NCBI GenBank assembly: GCA_026419785.1
Contig: JAODTK010005343.1
Coordinates: forward strand, 186,001-250,000
DNA: 64,000 bases
Reading direction: 5' to 3'
Source of the DNA: Sclerodactyla briareus
Lineage: Eukaryota > Echinodermata > Holothuroidea > Dendrochirotida > Sclerodactylidae
Made by a program: the position numbers and the translations under genes. Under the pieces are notes generated by a model. It saw only the letters and a list, made by a program, of their open reading frames with translations, had not been told where the DNA came from and did not search any database. Of the stretch, positions 45,901 through 59,410 are shown in pieces; position 1 is the first letter of the stretch, and each line of letters opens with the position of its first letter.

Positions 45901-48110
45901 GGATCTCCTCCTGTGTTCTTGGGTGAACGATCCACAGCTGATAATCAATGCGGTCGAATTGTCAGCATATACGACTTTTTAAGTTGATATCGATCCGCGG
46001 CGGAATAGGAATTAACGCGAAAAGGGTGCCCGAGAACGAACGTCATCACATCATCAGAGTAAAATGGAAGTTATGGGTGTCTTGTAACTCTTAATGGAAG
46101 TCCGCTGCGCTCATAAAGAGTAGTATAGATCGATTAGCTTGACTTTTTCATTTGGGCCTATTCGACGTAAATTGCTGTGCTGATTGTAACTTGGAATTCG
46201 GTGCTGGAATTTTAGTGGTTCAGGGAAATGTAAGTATTCTGCCTTCTGGTATAAGTCGCGGTTCGGAGATGGGACAGGAAGGGTTAAGGTGTTTGGTATT
46301 ATTACGTACAGCCCTTATCCCATTATCTCATGGGTATAGTTACATACTAACTTATGATTCGCTCTGGGCGCCGTGCCAGCGGGGTTGAGCGGTCAGCTAC
46401 CCCAGCCGCGTTTGTAGAGTGTCTAGAAACGTAGGTAAGACTTTAAACATTGGATAGTAATTTGAAACACCATTCATCGGGGGCTGAGTGGGACAAGGAT
46501 TTCCAACGAAGAAATTGATACCGAAACCCCCCCCAACCTCACCATTCCCGTATTATTAAACTAAATTATTCCTCAATACAAATTTGAACCCACGGGCGCA
46601 CTAAAATAAAACAAAGTGAGAAACACCGTGTTGCGTCGGAGCAAACGCCATTTGTTCGGGGGTCTTCAGACCAGAAACAAAATGTACTGCTTCATGAACT
46701 CCGTTTCGACAACAACATCCTCGTTTCAATAGACAGGCAAGGGATGCCGGGGGGATGCACAGTGGCCTGCCATGCTAGTAGACTGACTACTAGTAGTAAA
46801 AAGTTGTAGAAATTGAGGTACGACGGTTCATTTACATGCTACCCATGAACACACCACTTACACCCGCTTAGATGCACACGGGCACAAACCTGTTGCACAC
46901 GGGCCTTGCATGGCAAGGGCTGATCGCATTCATATCTTCTCAGACAGGACAGATCTTGGCAGGGGAGATTCAATGTCTGTCGTGGCAGAGTGTTTGATAT
47001 TCTATCAGGCAAACACCATGACAACGGCATTGGTAAGAGATGGTAGGGTAGATCGGTAAAGATAATAAGTCAGTCGTGGTGTCAGTGCGCAATGCTCATC
47101 ACGGGAGAGTTCAGGGAAGGAAAAGACGAAAATCCCAATTAGCGATATCGGTTACGTCTTATTTATGAACCGTCATCACTATGTGGAAACGCAACCAATT
47201 CATCCCACTTTTGCGGATGTTATTGTTGAAAATGGAGGGAAATCTGTTGCAGTTTCTCTGTGGGCAGGATGTGTAATGACACGGGAGAGTGCCAGAAGAT
47301 CGTTCTGCACAATGTAAGTTCAACTCCGCTCGTTCCTCATGTCACGAACACAATATCATATCATCTCATTAAACTGTAACAACGAACAGGCTTATACATA
47401 TACTTCATCGCCATGCACATATTCTTGGTAGAGACGGGTCCAATCTCATGCCTCCTGCCACGATCTTGCTGATTATAATTTACCAGGGCATACCAACGAC
47501 CATGGGATCTAACCGTCAATCTTCTTTTCTGTCATGATCCATTGTCTTACTCTACCATAGACACGGTTTTAGCAGATAGGGACCAATTCAACTTCTATGC
47601 TACGTCCCTTGCGTAGGTGTTCAATAAGCCACCCAAACGGCCCACGGACGCAGCCATATATAGCTTACATCATCTCACCTGCCATGTACGCATTATTGAT
47701 CGCAGCTGGAGCCAGCCAGGTTGATTAGGGGGATGAACGGCCCTTGGCGTTGTTATAGCCTCGGTACTCGTAAGGGGAATCTATCGGAGTTACTGCGATC
47801 ACGCAGGGCGAGCGTTGTACCTAACCTCTCTCCTGTATCATGAGCCCCTCACATGATTTGACGTCATCTTCACAAATCGTCGGATTATATCCAGATACCT
47901 CCTCCAACTTCGGACTGCTATCGGCCCCGTTGAGGACTCATTCGCGTGACGAACTTCTAAAGTGAATCCCCCGAATTACGACCCCTCCAGCTGGTCATGA
48001 TTTGGGAGTACCTCGAAGGTTGGCATTTGGAACCCTGACAGTGCAGTTTCGAACTGTGTCTCGAGTGGTGTATAGCCGTTTTACTTACACAACGCCACAA
48101 CGGATCCCAG
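45900..48110. other. No gene seen
   Basis: Mixed unique DNA. A 25-codon open segment before a GTAAGT at 46230 has no usable acceptor, so I did not call it an exon. Confidence 0.4.
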
Positions 48111-48129
48111 TTACTGCAACGGGTAACAC

Positions 48130-48325
48130 TCTCAAATATGTTTATTTACTAGTACAACGTATCACGATGGGTTTGTAGGAAATTACACCACCATTATGTA
48201 AAATCTGCACAATTTTTTTACCTTTAGCATAATATGTTGTGTAATTTCTTACACAACACTGTGATAGCTGTGGCTACCTCTCACATAAGTGTTATTAATT
48301 CTACACAACTTTTCGAGGTGAAATG
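48130..48325. mobile_element. Palindromic MITE-like repeat, copy 1
   Basis: TGTTGTGTAATT and AATTACACA type motifs occur in opposite orientations around a ~150-base core ('aggaaattacaccaccattatgtaaaatctgcac'). Related copies lie at about 52140-52300 and 53020-53205. Confidence 0.65.
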
Positions 48326-48624
48326 AGCAATGATCAAATTATATTAGCACCGAATGTGCTGACTATAGTAATGAAAATCGTAAATTTCCCTAATCCCGGA
48401 TTGAACAGTAAATCGGGTCGACTAAACTAATTCCGAGTCTTCTCAAGACAGGGTCAAAATATCATACAATTTACATTTTCCGCATTACACATCTCGTTGT
48501 GTGTGTCTAGTTTTCCTTTCCGACTACCCTGGGTTGTAATAATGTCTTAATACTGTATTCGTACGTCTACGCAATTCGTTTTGGCGCCTACACCAGGATA
48601 GGCATTCGAAGAACACGCAACTAT

Positions 48625-48810
48625 TATTACTACCTACTATTATGCTCTACTAATACATACTACAGTTACTACTACTACTGACCTAGTACTAACTGATACT
48701 ACTATACTCTACTACAACACTAACACTAACATTACTATGAGTAGAAATACACTACTAATACTACTCACGCTACTACTGCTACTACTAGTAGTAGTACTGT
48801 CTAACTGCTA
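48625..48810. repeat. Degenerate (CTA)n trinucleotide tract
   Basis: CTA/TAC units with many interruptions end in a short palindrome (ctactactagtagtag). It is related in motif to the TAG tract at 5707. Confidence 0.92.
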
Positions 48811-48959
48811 TCTGCTTCTTACTACCGCAATCCACCCCCTCGCGCAGTAGGCTTCCTAAAAGTTGGAACTCTTCAACACCTTGTGTGGTCCAAGGCCCTG
48901 CCGCGGTATTTTGTGGGACGCAAATCCCATTAGTCACCTATATTTAGTCACCTAGATAG

Positions 48960-49700
48960 TCACCTGTATTTAGGGACAAAGGAAGCGCTTTCGTAAAATC
49001 AACATTCAGCGGGATTATTAGGCTGGATTTTGAGTCGAGGCTGTTTATGACACAATAACAGTAACAATGAAAGAAAAGTGTTCTGTTCCTAACACCTAGT
49101 GAGGGGCAGGACAACTTTGTTCGTTATTTTTTGCAAAAAAACGATGGCTGACAGTCACATACGAAATATAGGTATCTGTAACTAGACATGTTCAGCGGGT
49201 ACACCGCCAACGACGTGTATATCTATCTCCACAAAAACAAGCCTTTGTGGACCTTCGTTCATATGACACACACTAAATTAATGTCTCAGTCGACCTCCAG
49301 TGACTTTGAATGCCCACCCTGTTGTTCAGGTCCAAATGTAATCCACATTCTCCAAGTTTGTTTATAAATACGACGATGGTGTAGAATCGCACGATTTAGG
49401 CAACCTAACCCCTTGTGCCTTGACCTTGAAGGACCTTCATGTCGTGTTAGGACACGACGACAGTCCACATCCACAGGTTTTTGTTCAAAATCGACAAGTT
49501 AAAAAAAGCTGAAAAAAAAACAAGATTCAACCTTTGGGTGACCTTGAAAATCACTGTCATGTTATTCGGGCCAACTTTTGTCCCCACCCACCAGTTTTCA
49601 TGTAAATCGGATTCGATCAGTATTCTAGTGTTTAAAAAAACCTGCCTGCAGAATTAGAGGGCAGCAGTACATTGAGTGATGCCCTCTTCATTCGATATTC
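48960..49700. repeat. Dispersed repeat of the 'GACCTTGAAGG' type
   Basis: Blocks such as 'tgccttgaccttgaaggacc', 'gggtgaccttgaaaatcac' and 'caccagttttcatgtaaatc' recur with similar spacing (about 130 bases) within the stretch. This is the style of low-copy dispersed repeats common in marine invertebrates. It is non-coding. Confidence 0.5.
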
Positions 49701-51250
49701 ATAGGGCGGACATGTGTACCAAGTTCAATCAATCGGTATAACGCGTTAATAACCGTTATCCCGCTAACGGCTAAAGTCCCGGCAGCGGAGAAGGAGACGG
49801 CGGTGGCTAACACTCCCAAACCATAATATCCCCGAAAATTGCAATTGCCGCGGAATAAAATAATAGATGCTGAGAGTTGACACATTCACGTAAATTACAG
49901 TTCGAAATTGGCTACCACAGTTCCATCGGAATACACAAGGAACCTCTCAAGGAAACCTCTCTATGACTTTAGGCAGGGATATTGAGAAGGGCGAAAACAC
50001 ACAACTCACTCTTATTTAGTATATTTTTTTTGTTATAATCACGAGAGTGGTGTATTCGGGAACAGAACAGCAGGATCGTGTTAATTTCCATCCACGAAAA
50101 GTTTAGAATATAGCAACTATCGATTTAACCGCACAGTTTGATGGATTATCAAAAGAACTAGATTCTGCTTGACTCTGTGTAATCGATGATTCAGGTCAGC
50201 GGGAATGCCCTACTTGCATCCTTTCCGAAAAAAACCTACCCGACAGTCCCGACTATTCTAACTTTGGAAGTTCATTCATTGCGCTGTTCATCAGAGTTGT
50301 AGAAAACCTATGACACAGCTCCTGCTTGGTTTATTAGAAGGATCATGGGGTAAGCAACAGTTGTTTTGTTTTCATTTCAGTCATTATTCTTCTTGGCTTG
50401 GTGTGTGAAACGTACTATTTATCTATCTTGACCATATCCACTCACGCTACTTGCTGCTGAAACCAGAAATTCCCCTCCCTATTGAATGCACTGAACAGTA
50501 CGAATAACCGCCATTCGGCGGCCTCTGGTCATTTTCTTTTTATCCAAGATCTATCTGGCACAGTTTCCAATAACTATTAGCTCTCTGGGTATCTAATAAT
50601 GAAGGAAAAACAAAAACAAAGCACAAAACAAACAACAAGAGGCACACACTGAATAAACTGCATATAGAATCATGGTCCAAGCGGAATAACCCCCCATCCC
50701 CAACTGCATTCGTATCTTTGTCATCCCCGGAAAAGAAACAATGATACAATCAGATGATTGCAATAGAAAATTGGAGTGATACCAGACTGGCTAAATGCCT
50801 GGAATAATATGAAGAAATGGGCATCTAAAAGGTGTAACGTCGCAAATTTTTCCTCTGAGTTCCTGAAGATATTTTGATGTGCGAGAGAGAGGGAATAGCA
50901 CAGCTCAAGCATGGCGTCTGCAGGTATTCAGGTCCAGGCAATGTGCCGCATGAGACTTGTCCCGTACGCAAATGGGTGTGAAATGAATGACAGTGAAAGG
51001 AATAGACGATGTATAGGTGGTAATTGCGGAATCGCTTGAACGATTTTAAAACTTATGTCGAAATCTCTCATGCGCGTTGTTGTCCACCAAGGTCAACGTG
51101 ATCAGGGTCCTGCGGTATCGATGTCTCCGGTCTCGGATGCGGATAAACGGGATACACATACCTACTTAATATAGACATATTTCATGATGATACAGGCGAT
51201 TAAAGTTATAGACATAGGAAGTGAACGGTTACAACCACACAACAACAAAA
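49700..51250. other. No gene seen
   Basis: AT-rich, unique-looking sequence. Minus-strand frames at 50540-50749 and 50721-50912 are Phe/Leu/Val-rich, as expected from A-rich complementary DNA. Confidence 0.4.
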
Positions 51251-51253
51251 CAA

Positions 51254-51357
51254 TATTATAAGTAATAATAATAATATAATAATAATATAATAATAATAAT
51301 AATCATAATAATAATAATAATTACTAATAATATAATAATAATAATATAATAATAAAC
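51254..51357. repeat. (ATA)n trinucleotide tract
   Basis: An ATA/TAATA tract with interruptions. A similar tract lies about 260 bases further on (51620-51725), and the two flank a short non-repetitive stretch. Confidence 0.95.
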
Positions 51358-51619
51358 AACTCGATTTGCAGGCAGTCTGTTACATTCTTTAGTAGGAGCT
51401 CTCAGTGCCGTCAAAGTGTGCATCGCCCCGACTGAAACGTACAACTGCACAGGCGAAAATTTGCCTAGTCCTACAATCCACAAAAAGACATGGTCTGTGC
51501 ATTTCAGGGAGTGAAAAAGCAGACTACAAAACACTCGCCTCACGAAATAAGAGTGATCAGAGGAACGAAGCATTACCTTAGTAGTAGAACAGATAAATTA
51601 ACTACCTTGATAATAGTTA

Positions 51620-51648
51620 ATACTAATAATAATAATAATACTAATAAT

Positions 51649-51687
<39 letters not shown>

Positions 51688-51725
51688 AAATAAAAATAAA
51701 AATAAAAAATAAAAATAATATATAA
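51620..51725. repeat. (ATA)n and (AAATAA)n tract
   Basis: ATA/CTAATA units change into AAATAA units (51685-51715) and then TATA. Ile/Tyr-rich minus frames through it are artefacts. Confidence 0.95.
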
Positions 51726-52017
51726 TATAACATATATATCTTATATTCGAGATGATAGGGTTTTAGGGGGTGGGTTGCAAAAAAGTCGCTCAAGCGCGCT
51801 GAATCGTGGAAAGGAACTGGAATCAAGACAGAAAATAAGAGATTTGTTCTCCAAGAAGAGACAGGAAGGGCGGACCATGAATGCTCTAAAATGGAAAATG
51901 AGAACAACATTCCACATTTTACTTCATTGATGTTCCACGATTGAGAGGATCAAGATTCTTCTAGACAACTCATTGACGATAGTGTTCCTTTTTCGTTGGA
52001 AAATAATAGAAGGACAG

Positions 52018-52030
52018 CCCCCCCCCCCCC
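52018..52030. repeat. Oligo-C tract
   Basis: A run of about 13 C. It sits 110 bases upstream of MITE-like copy 2. Confidence 0.9.
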
Positions 52031-52137
52031 CTTCCTGTATGAACGGGTTGTGAAAAAACCTTCCACCCAAAACACAAACGACAGGTCCTGAAAGGGTCAC
52101 TGATTATGTCTGGAGAAGAGCTGTATTCGTCATTACA

Positions 52138-52305
52138 CTCCTAAAAATGTTGTGTAATAGCACACCTATACCGGCGCTGTGGAAGAAATTACACAATCAT
52201 TTTGTAAGGTCTGCACATCTTGCAAACTTTGTAAGTTAGACACCTTTGACCAATGTTTGGTAATTTTTCACACAACATCTGCGTAAGGGGAAGCTAAGCT
52301 ATGTA
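52138..52305. mobile_element. Palindromic MITE-like repeat, copy 2
   Basis: It begins 'aaaatgttgtgtaatagcac' and contains 'gaaattacacaatcattttg', then 'ttttcacacaacatct'. The same order of blocks is seen in copy 3 (53020-53205) and partly in copy 1. Confidence 0.7.
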
Positions 52306-52309
52306 AACA

Positions 52310-53015
52310 GATACTAACTGTGAACAAAAAAATCTCTCGTTACTGTGGTAATCCTACGGAAAGCCGAACCGTATCTGGTGAAATTGAGAATGTTCCGCTG
52401 GTAAAAAGGTACCGGTAGTGAGTTGTCCTCGTCGCACAAAAATGTGATTGCAGTTATGTCAATCCATTGTCCAATATTAACGGCCAATTACTCGGGTCCC
52501 CAATGACGCTCTGTAAAATGTAAAAAGTACAATTGGTTCGAGTGTATGCAGGCTAAAACCGCAATAAAAAAATGGACCATATAAGACAGCTTCTCGAATG
52601 TCCCATGCATCATTCAACTAGCACTCCACGTGATTTTTTCTGTTCCTCTGTCTGTGGCCCTTCACGACACTCGGGCAATTGATTGTAAGCCTGCAATACA
52701 TGAAAATTTCATGATTCCCCCTCCACCTCCGAGATATATCCAAAAGGCCCTATACACATTGGCGTCCTGCAAGACTTGATGAAAAATCAGAGTTTACGGC
52801 TATGTGGGTATAGGTAAAACGGAGAAGAAAAACACGACAGCCAACTCCAATATCAGGCATAGGATAGGCAAAAAAAATATAGGTTCAATCTCGTATAGGC
52901 AGTTTACCAACAATTTTTCTTATTGATTATACCGATTACAACGTTCAGAATCCCGTCACTGTTAGATTTTACTGAGACGAGGAGTTATATCAACCTCGTA
53001 AATATAACGTGCAAA
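52310..53015. other. No gene seen
   Basis: AT-rich DNA between two copies of the same MITE-like repeat. No exon evidence. Confidence 0.4.
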
Positions 53016-53019
53016 CTTC

Positions 53020-53205
53020 AAATGTTGTGTGAATAGCACATGCACAGATCCCTGTGTTATGTAAGAAATTCCACAATCATCGCTTCTACATAATTTACGT
53101 AAATTCTTCATGAAACTTTACACAATGTTTGTGGTTGGGATTATTTCTAACGCAACGGGAGATAGGTGTGCTGTATGCAGTGTTGTGTAAATGTCGGCAC
53201 CAACA
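53020..53205. mobile_element. Palindromic MITE-like repeat, copy 3
   Basis: 'caaatgttgtgtgaatagc', 'aagaaattccacaatcat', 'ctttacacaatgtttgtgg' and 'agtgttgtgtaaatgtcgg' follow the same arrangement as copy 2, with more divergence. Confidence 0.65.
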
Positions 53206-53209
53206 TAGG

Positions 53210-55985
53210 TTCGCACGATCGAGCGTGATTTTTTTGTTCTTTGCATCTTATTAATTTTTCGAGCAGTTAGCACACATTTGGAAGTTTTCTGCCAGATTCC
53301 GTCTGGACAAATTGTTACCATAAATAAATAAAAACGGACCGGAGTCGGCACTTCTCCACTTCCAAATCGCCAGACAGAGGAACTATTGTCATGATGTTAA
53401 CAGAACATTTAATTTAGGTTAAGGTTGCGCCTGCTCTTTTGTACAGGCTAGAGCGAATGCATAATTTTTTCGCCTTCTTGACGTTTCGTCGGGTAATTAA
53501 CAACACATTGTTCAGCAACCATAACTTACTTTTGCTATTGAATTCCCTTTGCGCACCCTCTTATTGGTCCTCTACGGACCTTGAGTGTTCAACTGCACGG
53601 CAGGTCTGACACTTCAAGTTTGCTGTTCGCCTGATCAGTGACTGTTGAAACAATGCACGCGCCAGTTGACAGGGCTGTTGTATGAGAGGCCCACCCGATG
53701 TTTGGCACAGCTCACTCGCGTACATTAAAAACACTTGTTATGCATGACGACAAATAGTCCAAACAATTGCGCGTGTAAATGTTGTAGAAGCGTTAACCTG
53801 GAGATTCCTGGTCAGTAGTAGACATATTAATCACATGCTTCACAACCGAGCGCATCGTGAACGCCTGGTAGCTGCGGCAAATATGCACGTAGGTGTAGGA
53901 TCGGTCGAACTGACTAAGGAACCGAAATAATGTTTACCTAACATGCACCCCAAACCTCCCCACTGAACATATCTCCTCTTACTGCTGGAATCTCAATTAT
54001 GTGGACTCCTGAGAGGCGATGACATAATTGCAACAAAAAAACATTATGTATGCAGGAAAACCCAAATGTAGAAACACATTTGCCTCTCTGATACCCGTTT
54101 TCATAGCAACAAAAATAGGAGCGTGAGGTGTTGACAGACAATCAACCTAGGCCCTCAGCTCGAGGTTTGGACAATTTTATTGCGAATAAAACCATCATAT
54201 TACACACATTTCTAGGTCACCGATGGCTTCGTAAAACTGCAGCGAGAAGTGTGACAGATGAACGGCCTCTGGAATGGTCGACTCTGTTGTTGTAAGTAAA
54301 ACAACCCTCTCTCACAGAGAGCTCAATGGATGGGCTGTGGTGAAGAGATAGGGGTTAGTTTAATTGCACTTAATGAAAGCTAATCACACTATGCCTCCAG
54401 ACTCGAGACTGCGTTAAATCGTGTTCCACGAGAAGACTTACCGAGTTTAAAATCGCCTTCGCAAAAAGAGCCTCGAATGGCTGGCAGAGAGAGGACGAGA
54501 AGGCACAAGCAAGGGCAACCTTCGGGACTGCATGTTGATGTAGCAAGAAGTTCGTTAATCGGTCGGTTCAGGGCTCTTGATTCGCGGCGTAGCAGGAATA
54601 GCTGAAACTCACGGGGCTCCCTATTTATATCAAAAAATGTTCAGACATAAGATTTTGACGCTAGTTCATATTTATCATTAGGTTAACCCTTTGATTGGGA
54701 GGCGAGACATTTGCTTGTGATACACAGCTCACCCTCCTACCCAACCAACCAGCCCAACGACAACTAACCAATCAGGAATAATAACACACGGAGTATAGGC
54801 CAATAGGCAGTGGCAACGTGATAATGTGGGGGTGCATTGCATACAGTCCCCCGTGGATCCGCCATGACTAGCGAGTCCTTTTCACAGGTGGTCCCACATC
54901 ATGTGAAAGGACAGGGGTGAGCAAAAAAGGAAGGAGCGAAAGCCGCTACCACACCCAATGTAGGGCCTATATATCGACTAAATTTGTGTAACTTGGGATG
55001 CAAAACTTTTGGAAGGGGACATTCGAGAGAACAAATAAGACTGCCTCGATCATGGAACGTATTTTGAAATTTTATTTATTTTTGTCACTTTTGTCTGTTA
55101 GAGCACATGAGTAATATCAGATCACCCATTCACCCAGCCCAAAAAGTGGCGGAGTGCAGTGTCTAAACCGGTTTGTCTGCTACCGGCAATCGTTCATCAG
55201 TGGCCTCGTACAGTAGTTCATAACTTCCATGGACGAACGATTGTCGTTGCTTCCATAGCAGGTGAACGTCTGAGTCCAGCATGGCAGCAGAGTAGTGTGC
55301 ATTTCGGGTCGTAACACTACATAACTCTAATAAACCATGAAACCAGAACGTGCGGCATGTACATTTCACATTTACGGTAAATGGGCACTGATTTTAATAA
55401 GGTACCATTGGCGCCATATCAGCCAGAATTCACATTGAGTCCGGTAGCTATGGTGAAGTTTCTCGCAATACAATAACACACTCCGTATATATTGGAAATG
55501 TAATAATATAACCTACTTCATGATTTCCTAGAGCAAGTTTCCTCATAAAAATAATCTTATATATAAAAATATAATTGAACGTATAATTGTATACGCAAAG
55601 GCAAACTCCAGCCGATCGTGCGAAAATGCTTTACTGGCTTCTCAATTATAATGTTGGATTCCATAATTAAAGTACTAATTCGGGAACTATCCCGAGAATC
55701 AAAAAAATCTGTCTGTGAGTTTGCCCTGTCGATTTCCTCATGACTCATATATCACCTGAGAAACCTACTTCCCCAGAACTGTCTGCGATCCACTGAAATT
55801 CCCGTCGTTTCTGTTTGTGTGAACTGGAAATTAACGTAGTAATGTATATATACCTTACACTAGAACCGCAATTCGATATTCACGCGCATTACATAGACAG
55901 AGCGAGGGCAATATACAATCATACATATCAATATTTTTCAGGTTAAGGTTATTATTTCTGTGTTTTATTGTTCAACTGTAAGCAT
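53210..55985. other. No gene seen
   Basis: I looked for splice-bounded open segments and recognisable motifs on both strands and found none. Short minus-strand frames near 53938-54141, 55163-55369 and 55557-55748 have no support. Confidence 0.4.
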
Positions 55986-55995
55986 TATAACAAGC

Positions 55996-56096
55996 TAGGG
56001 TGTATGTATGGATGTATGTATGTATTATGTATGTTGTATGTCTGTATGTATGTATGTATGTAGTATGTATGTATGTATGTATGTAGTATGGCAGGC
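55996..56096. repeat. (TATG)n microsatellite
   Basis: GTAT/TATG units with occasional single-base losses. It is followed by a GC-richer block, a pairing also seen at the 39-43 kb elements. Confidence 0.95.
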
Positions 56097-56099
56097 CTC

Positions 56100-57880
56100 T
56101 TGACTCGAAGAAAAATATCGCCAACGGCTACTGCCTCCGTAATCCACTAATATGGGTTGCCAATGCAGCTCCGACAGAATAAAAGGTGAATATTAGTTGA
56201 CGTCGCTCGTATTGGATTCCCTCTTCATGTGCGTATTTCTGGAAGACAAAACGCCAGAAACGCTGTCTTTAACGAGGATGAAGTCGCGCGAATAACAATT
56301 TGAGTAGCTTCGAAAATATTTGCCACAGGGGCTATCTTTAATGTTAACACAATGGTTTCCGCATGATTATTTCCATTACTTTAGTTGCTATCGAGTTTGC
56401 AATGTATCTCGAATGAGAATAGAGATGGCGGTATTGCCACCTAATTTAGCATTAGGTATTATCAAACCGACGCGGTGTTTGATAAACACGACCAGTGTTT
56501 AACCAGATGTGTAACCTGGTCCATTCATGTCGCGGGGGTTCAGATGGAATAATGAGAACTTGGCATGATTTGCCGACGCATAGGCGTCACTTTTGAATTC
56601 AGCCTATGGTATTTTTTGCGCAAACCACACATTTCCCCGATCCTTTCAAAGCTCTCACAAATCTCAAAGCCTTTTTCAAGCCAAATATATAGTTTTTTTA
56701 TTGCAAATTCTTGCATTTAGTTTTATGTTTCTGGTTTCATTGCCATCTTGGTTATGCAAAGTACAGAGCACCTCTCTATAGACCTATTCATTGCACTTTT
56801 GAAGAGGATCGCGTAACACTCTCAGCTAGTTAACCTTGGCGTGGGCTCAAGCCGCAACATGATCATTAGGGTGTAGGGTAGGTAACTTTTATGGTGAGAG
56901 CGAAGTATGATATGGCGAAACACCAGTGGATGTCAGGGTCCAGTGATGGCTGATCTAAACATGTAGGGTACAGGTGACAGGCATCCCCTTAATGCATGGG
57001 TGCCAGGGCTATGAATGAGCAGTTTGGAGATTTGAGATGATGGTTAACAAAATACTGAAGGTATACCCTTTGGTGGGATACCCATGGGATGGCTTGTCCA
57101 ATAATGAAATTGAATATGGTGTGACTTCATGATAGTTAAAGGCATCCAATGATCGCCAAGCTATGGTATGATGACCGTGGTTGTGAAGGTTCTAGTAATA
57201 TCGTGTACGTGGAAGGGTGCCTATTGGTTGCGGCGCTTGTTTTTTTCCCCTAATTTTTTTTAAAACCAAACCATCTTGGTTTTTTCACAATTATGATGAA
57301 AGTAATCGAGTAATAAACAACCCCATTCTCAGTCCTGTCCGTGCCTGGACTGTGTTTCGGTCCATATGTGTCTATCTTGGCAAAATCACCAGTAATACAC
57401 ATTTTTCAAAAGTAAAAGAAAAATAATCAATACAGCAGCCCATGCGTGAATCGAGGTTACATAGGACTGTCCTGATGTACCTATTCACTAATCTGTAATT
57501 GTTCTTTATTCTTCAGCTTAGGCTACAGTAATCTATCAATACCCTGGTATGTGTGTGTGTGGGTGTCCCTCCCTAAGATCACGATATCTATATATTTATA
57601 GGGTGTCAGGTCATGATGGGAATCGGTATGGATGTATGTCTGCGTTATTTCCTGCTATAATCCTGGGGCGGATAAGGGGAGGGGCTGAACCTTTGCAACG
57701 TGCTAAACACTTTATATGTCACGCAATCTCTGTTATTTAAGTCCGATTATCTCATATTTGAATGTGTCGTGACACTGTTGAACCGCATCATAATCGTTTT
57801 GGAATATAAAAAAAAAAAAAATAATTGATGGTTTTGCAATGGGAACATAAATCGTTGAGCCCATAACTTACTGTCGCGGA
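56100..57880. other. No gene seen
   Basis: Unique-looking DNA with chance frames of 60-70 codons. A Cys/Val-rich short frame near 57549 follows a small GT tract (57551-57562). No exon evidence. Confidence 0.4.
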
Positions 57881-57979
57881 TGACTGGCCTTATCCAAATA
57901 TACCAATTTTCTGATTGATGTCGATGCGCGTTATGGACGGAATAGATATAAATTCGCCACAGATGGATGAATAACTTGT

Positions 57980-58240
57980 GACACCAGTATTGTCAGTTTT
58001 AATTAGTTCCTGTGTTTTGTTTTTATCTATGTTGTATAGGTGGTGCCGACGGGACGATTGATATTCGTGGTATTGTAACGAACGAGCAGTTCTGTGCCAG
58101 AATCTCAATCATCCGAGTCCATTTTACTTAAATGCCAAGTAGCTAATTACGGAGAGATGCAAAAGTTTTTTTTAAAACCGTAGTGTCGGTTTTGATTAAT
58201 TTTCTCTGTGTCCCTATTCTACTGATTACAACTGTTGAAC
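57980..58240. repeat. Degenerate ~195-215 bp repeat, two units
   Basis: The landmark 'tgtcagttttaattagtt' (57990) recurs as 'tgtcggttttgattaattt' (58184). Three more occurrences lie in 60105-60530, so this is one family at two nearby sites. Confidence 0.6.
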
Positions 58241-59139
58241 ATTGGGGAAAGGATTCAACAAGCCTCAAGTTGGGCAACACATTTGAACGATAGGGATAAT
58301 CGCCAATGAGGAGCCATAAACTGTAAAAAAAAATCTGTAAACGTTCTTCACAACCCAACGGGGTTGACTTTTATGGTTAATCTTAGTTTCCATGGCGATA
58401 ATCAATAATGAAGCCAATCTACCATCAAACCGTAGTGGAATGAATCCCGGTGTTTTGGCTAGTTTCGTGTAAAAGCATGCATTAAAATTAATCGATTGAG
58501 CCGTCTTGATAATAACTTGCAATCCGGCTGCATGAAACTTGAGTTAGCAATTGGAAATACCAATATTTCGGGTTCCCTCTAATATTAGCTCAATCGAGTA
58601 ACGTTAACCGCGGCAATTAAAGAGCACTGACGTTCATCCAACGACACAGGAAAACTCCACTCCCGAAATGGGAGTAACAAAATCCGTAAATTAGGGTAGA
58701 CCTGGTCTATACGCACGTGCTTACGGCAATGTTGGTCGCGGCAACAAAAACCTGGTAAATTGGGTGAGTTTAATACATTAAATATGGCACTCGTGCCATA
58801 CTATACTATGAATTACTGCTATAAGTATGCGGTAGCACTGATGAAACTGGAATGAATTTTGGAGTGAAAATCGACTGTATAGGTCAATTCTCTGAGGTTT
58901 TTTTCGCAGTCGAATGTCACGAAGGCAGACGTTGACTATGCGTATCCTATGCGATAGGTTAGTCCATAGGTCAGGCTGTGTAGTAACGGTTGGCTAAAAG
59001 GAGTGCAGGTAGCGTGGGCCTATATCATTATTGTTACTCACAATACCCTACTCGGTCCCAAACCCACCTAGCAGCTTCAGCTTCATTTGAATCCGCCCAC
59101 GGTGATTCCGACTAGAAAGTGCATGGTGGCGATACGAGG

Positions 59140-59410
59140 GGAGGGGGATTTGTCCACAATCGTGCCTTCAAAACGGGGGGGGGCAAAATGGGGAAGGCGG
59201 CAAATGCCCATTACCACTTCCCCCGTAGTGCACTACTCTCTAGGCGGAATCACATTGGGCATTCCCAAAAATGTTTTTTGTACCCCAGCCTCCCAAAACC
59301 TGGAGGGGAACAAAATGGGGGGCGTGGAACTTTCCCAACCCCGATCAGGCCCCCCATAGCGCCACTTGTCCTAAGTCTGGATCACATCTGGGGCAATCCC
59401 CCTAAAAAAA
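59140..59410. repeat. Two-unit tandem repeat, ~125 bp
   Basis: 'caaaatggggaaggcggcaaa' with 'cggaatcacattgggcattcc' is followed by 'caaaatggggggcgtggaac' with 'ctggatcacatctggggcaa'. Open + frames of 90-107 codons cross it in two frames but show no conserved motif between the units. Confidence 0.7.

Noticed and set aside
46140-46228. Open segment ending at a consensus GTAAGT
   Set aside because: No in-frame acceptor: the nearest AG leads into frames with stops.
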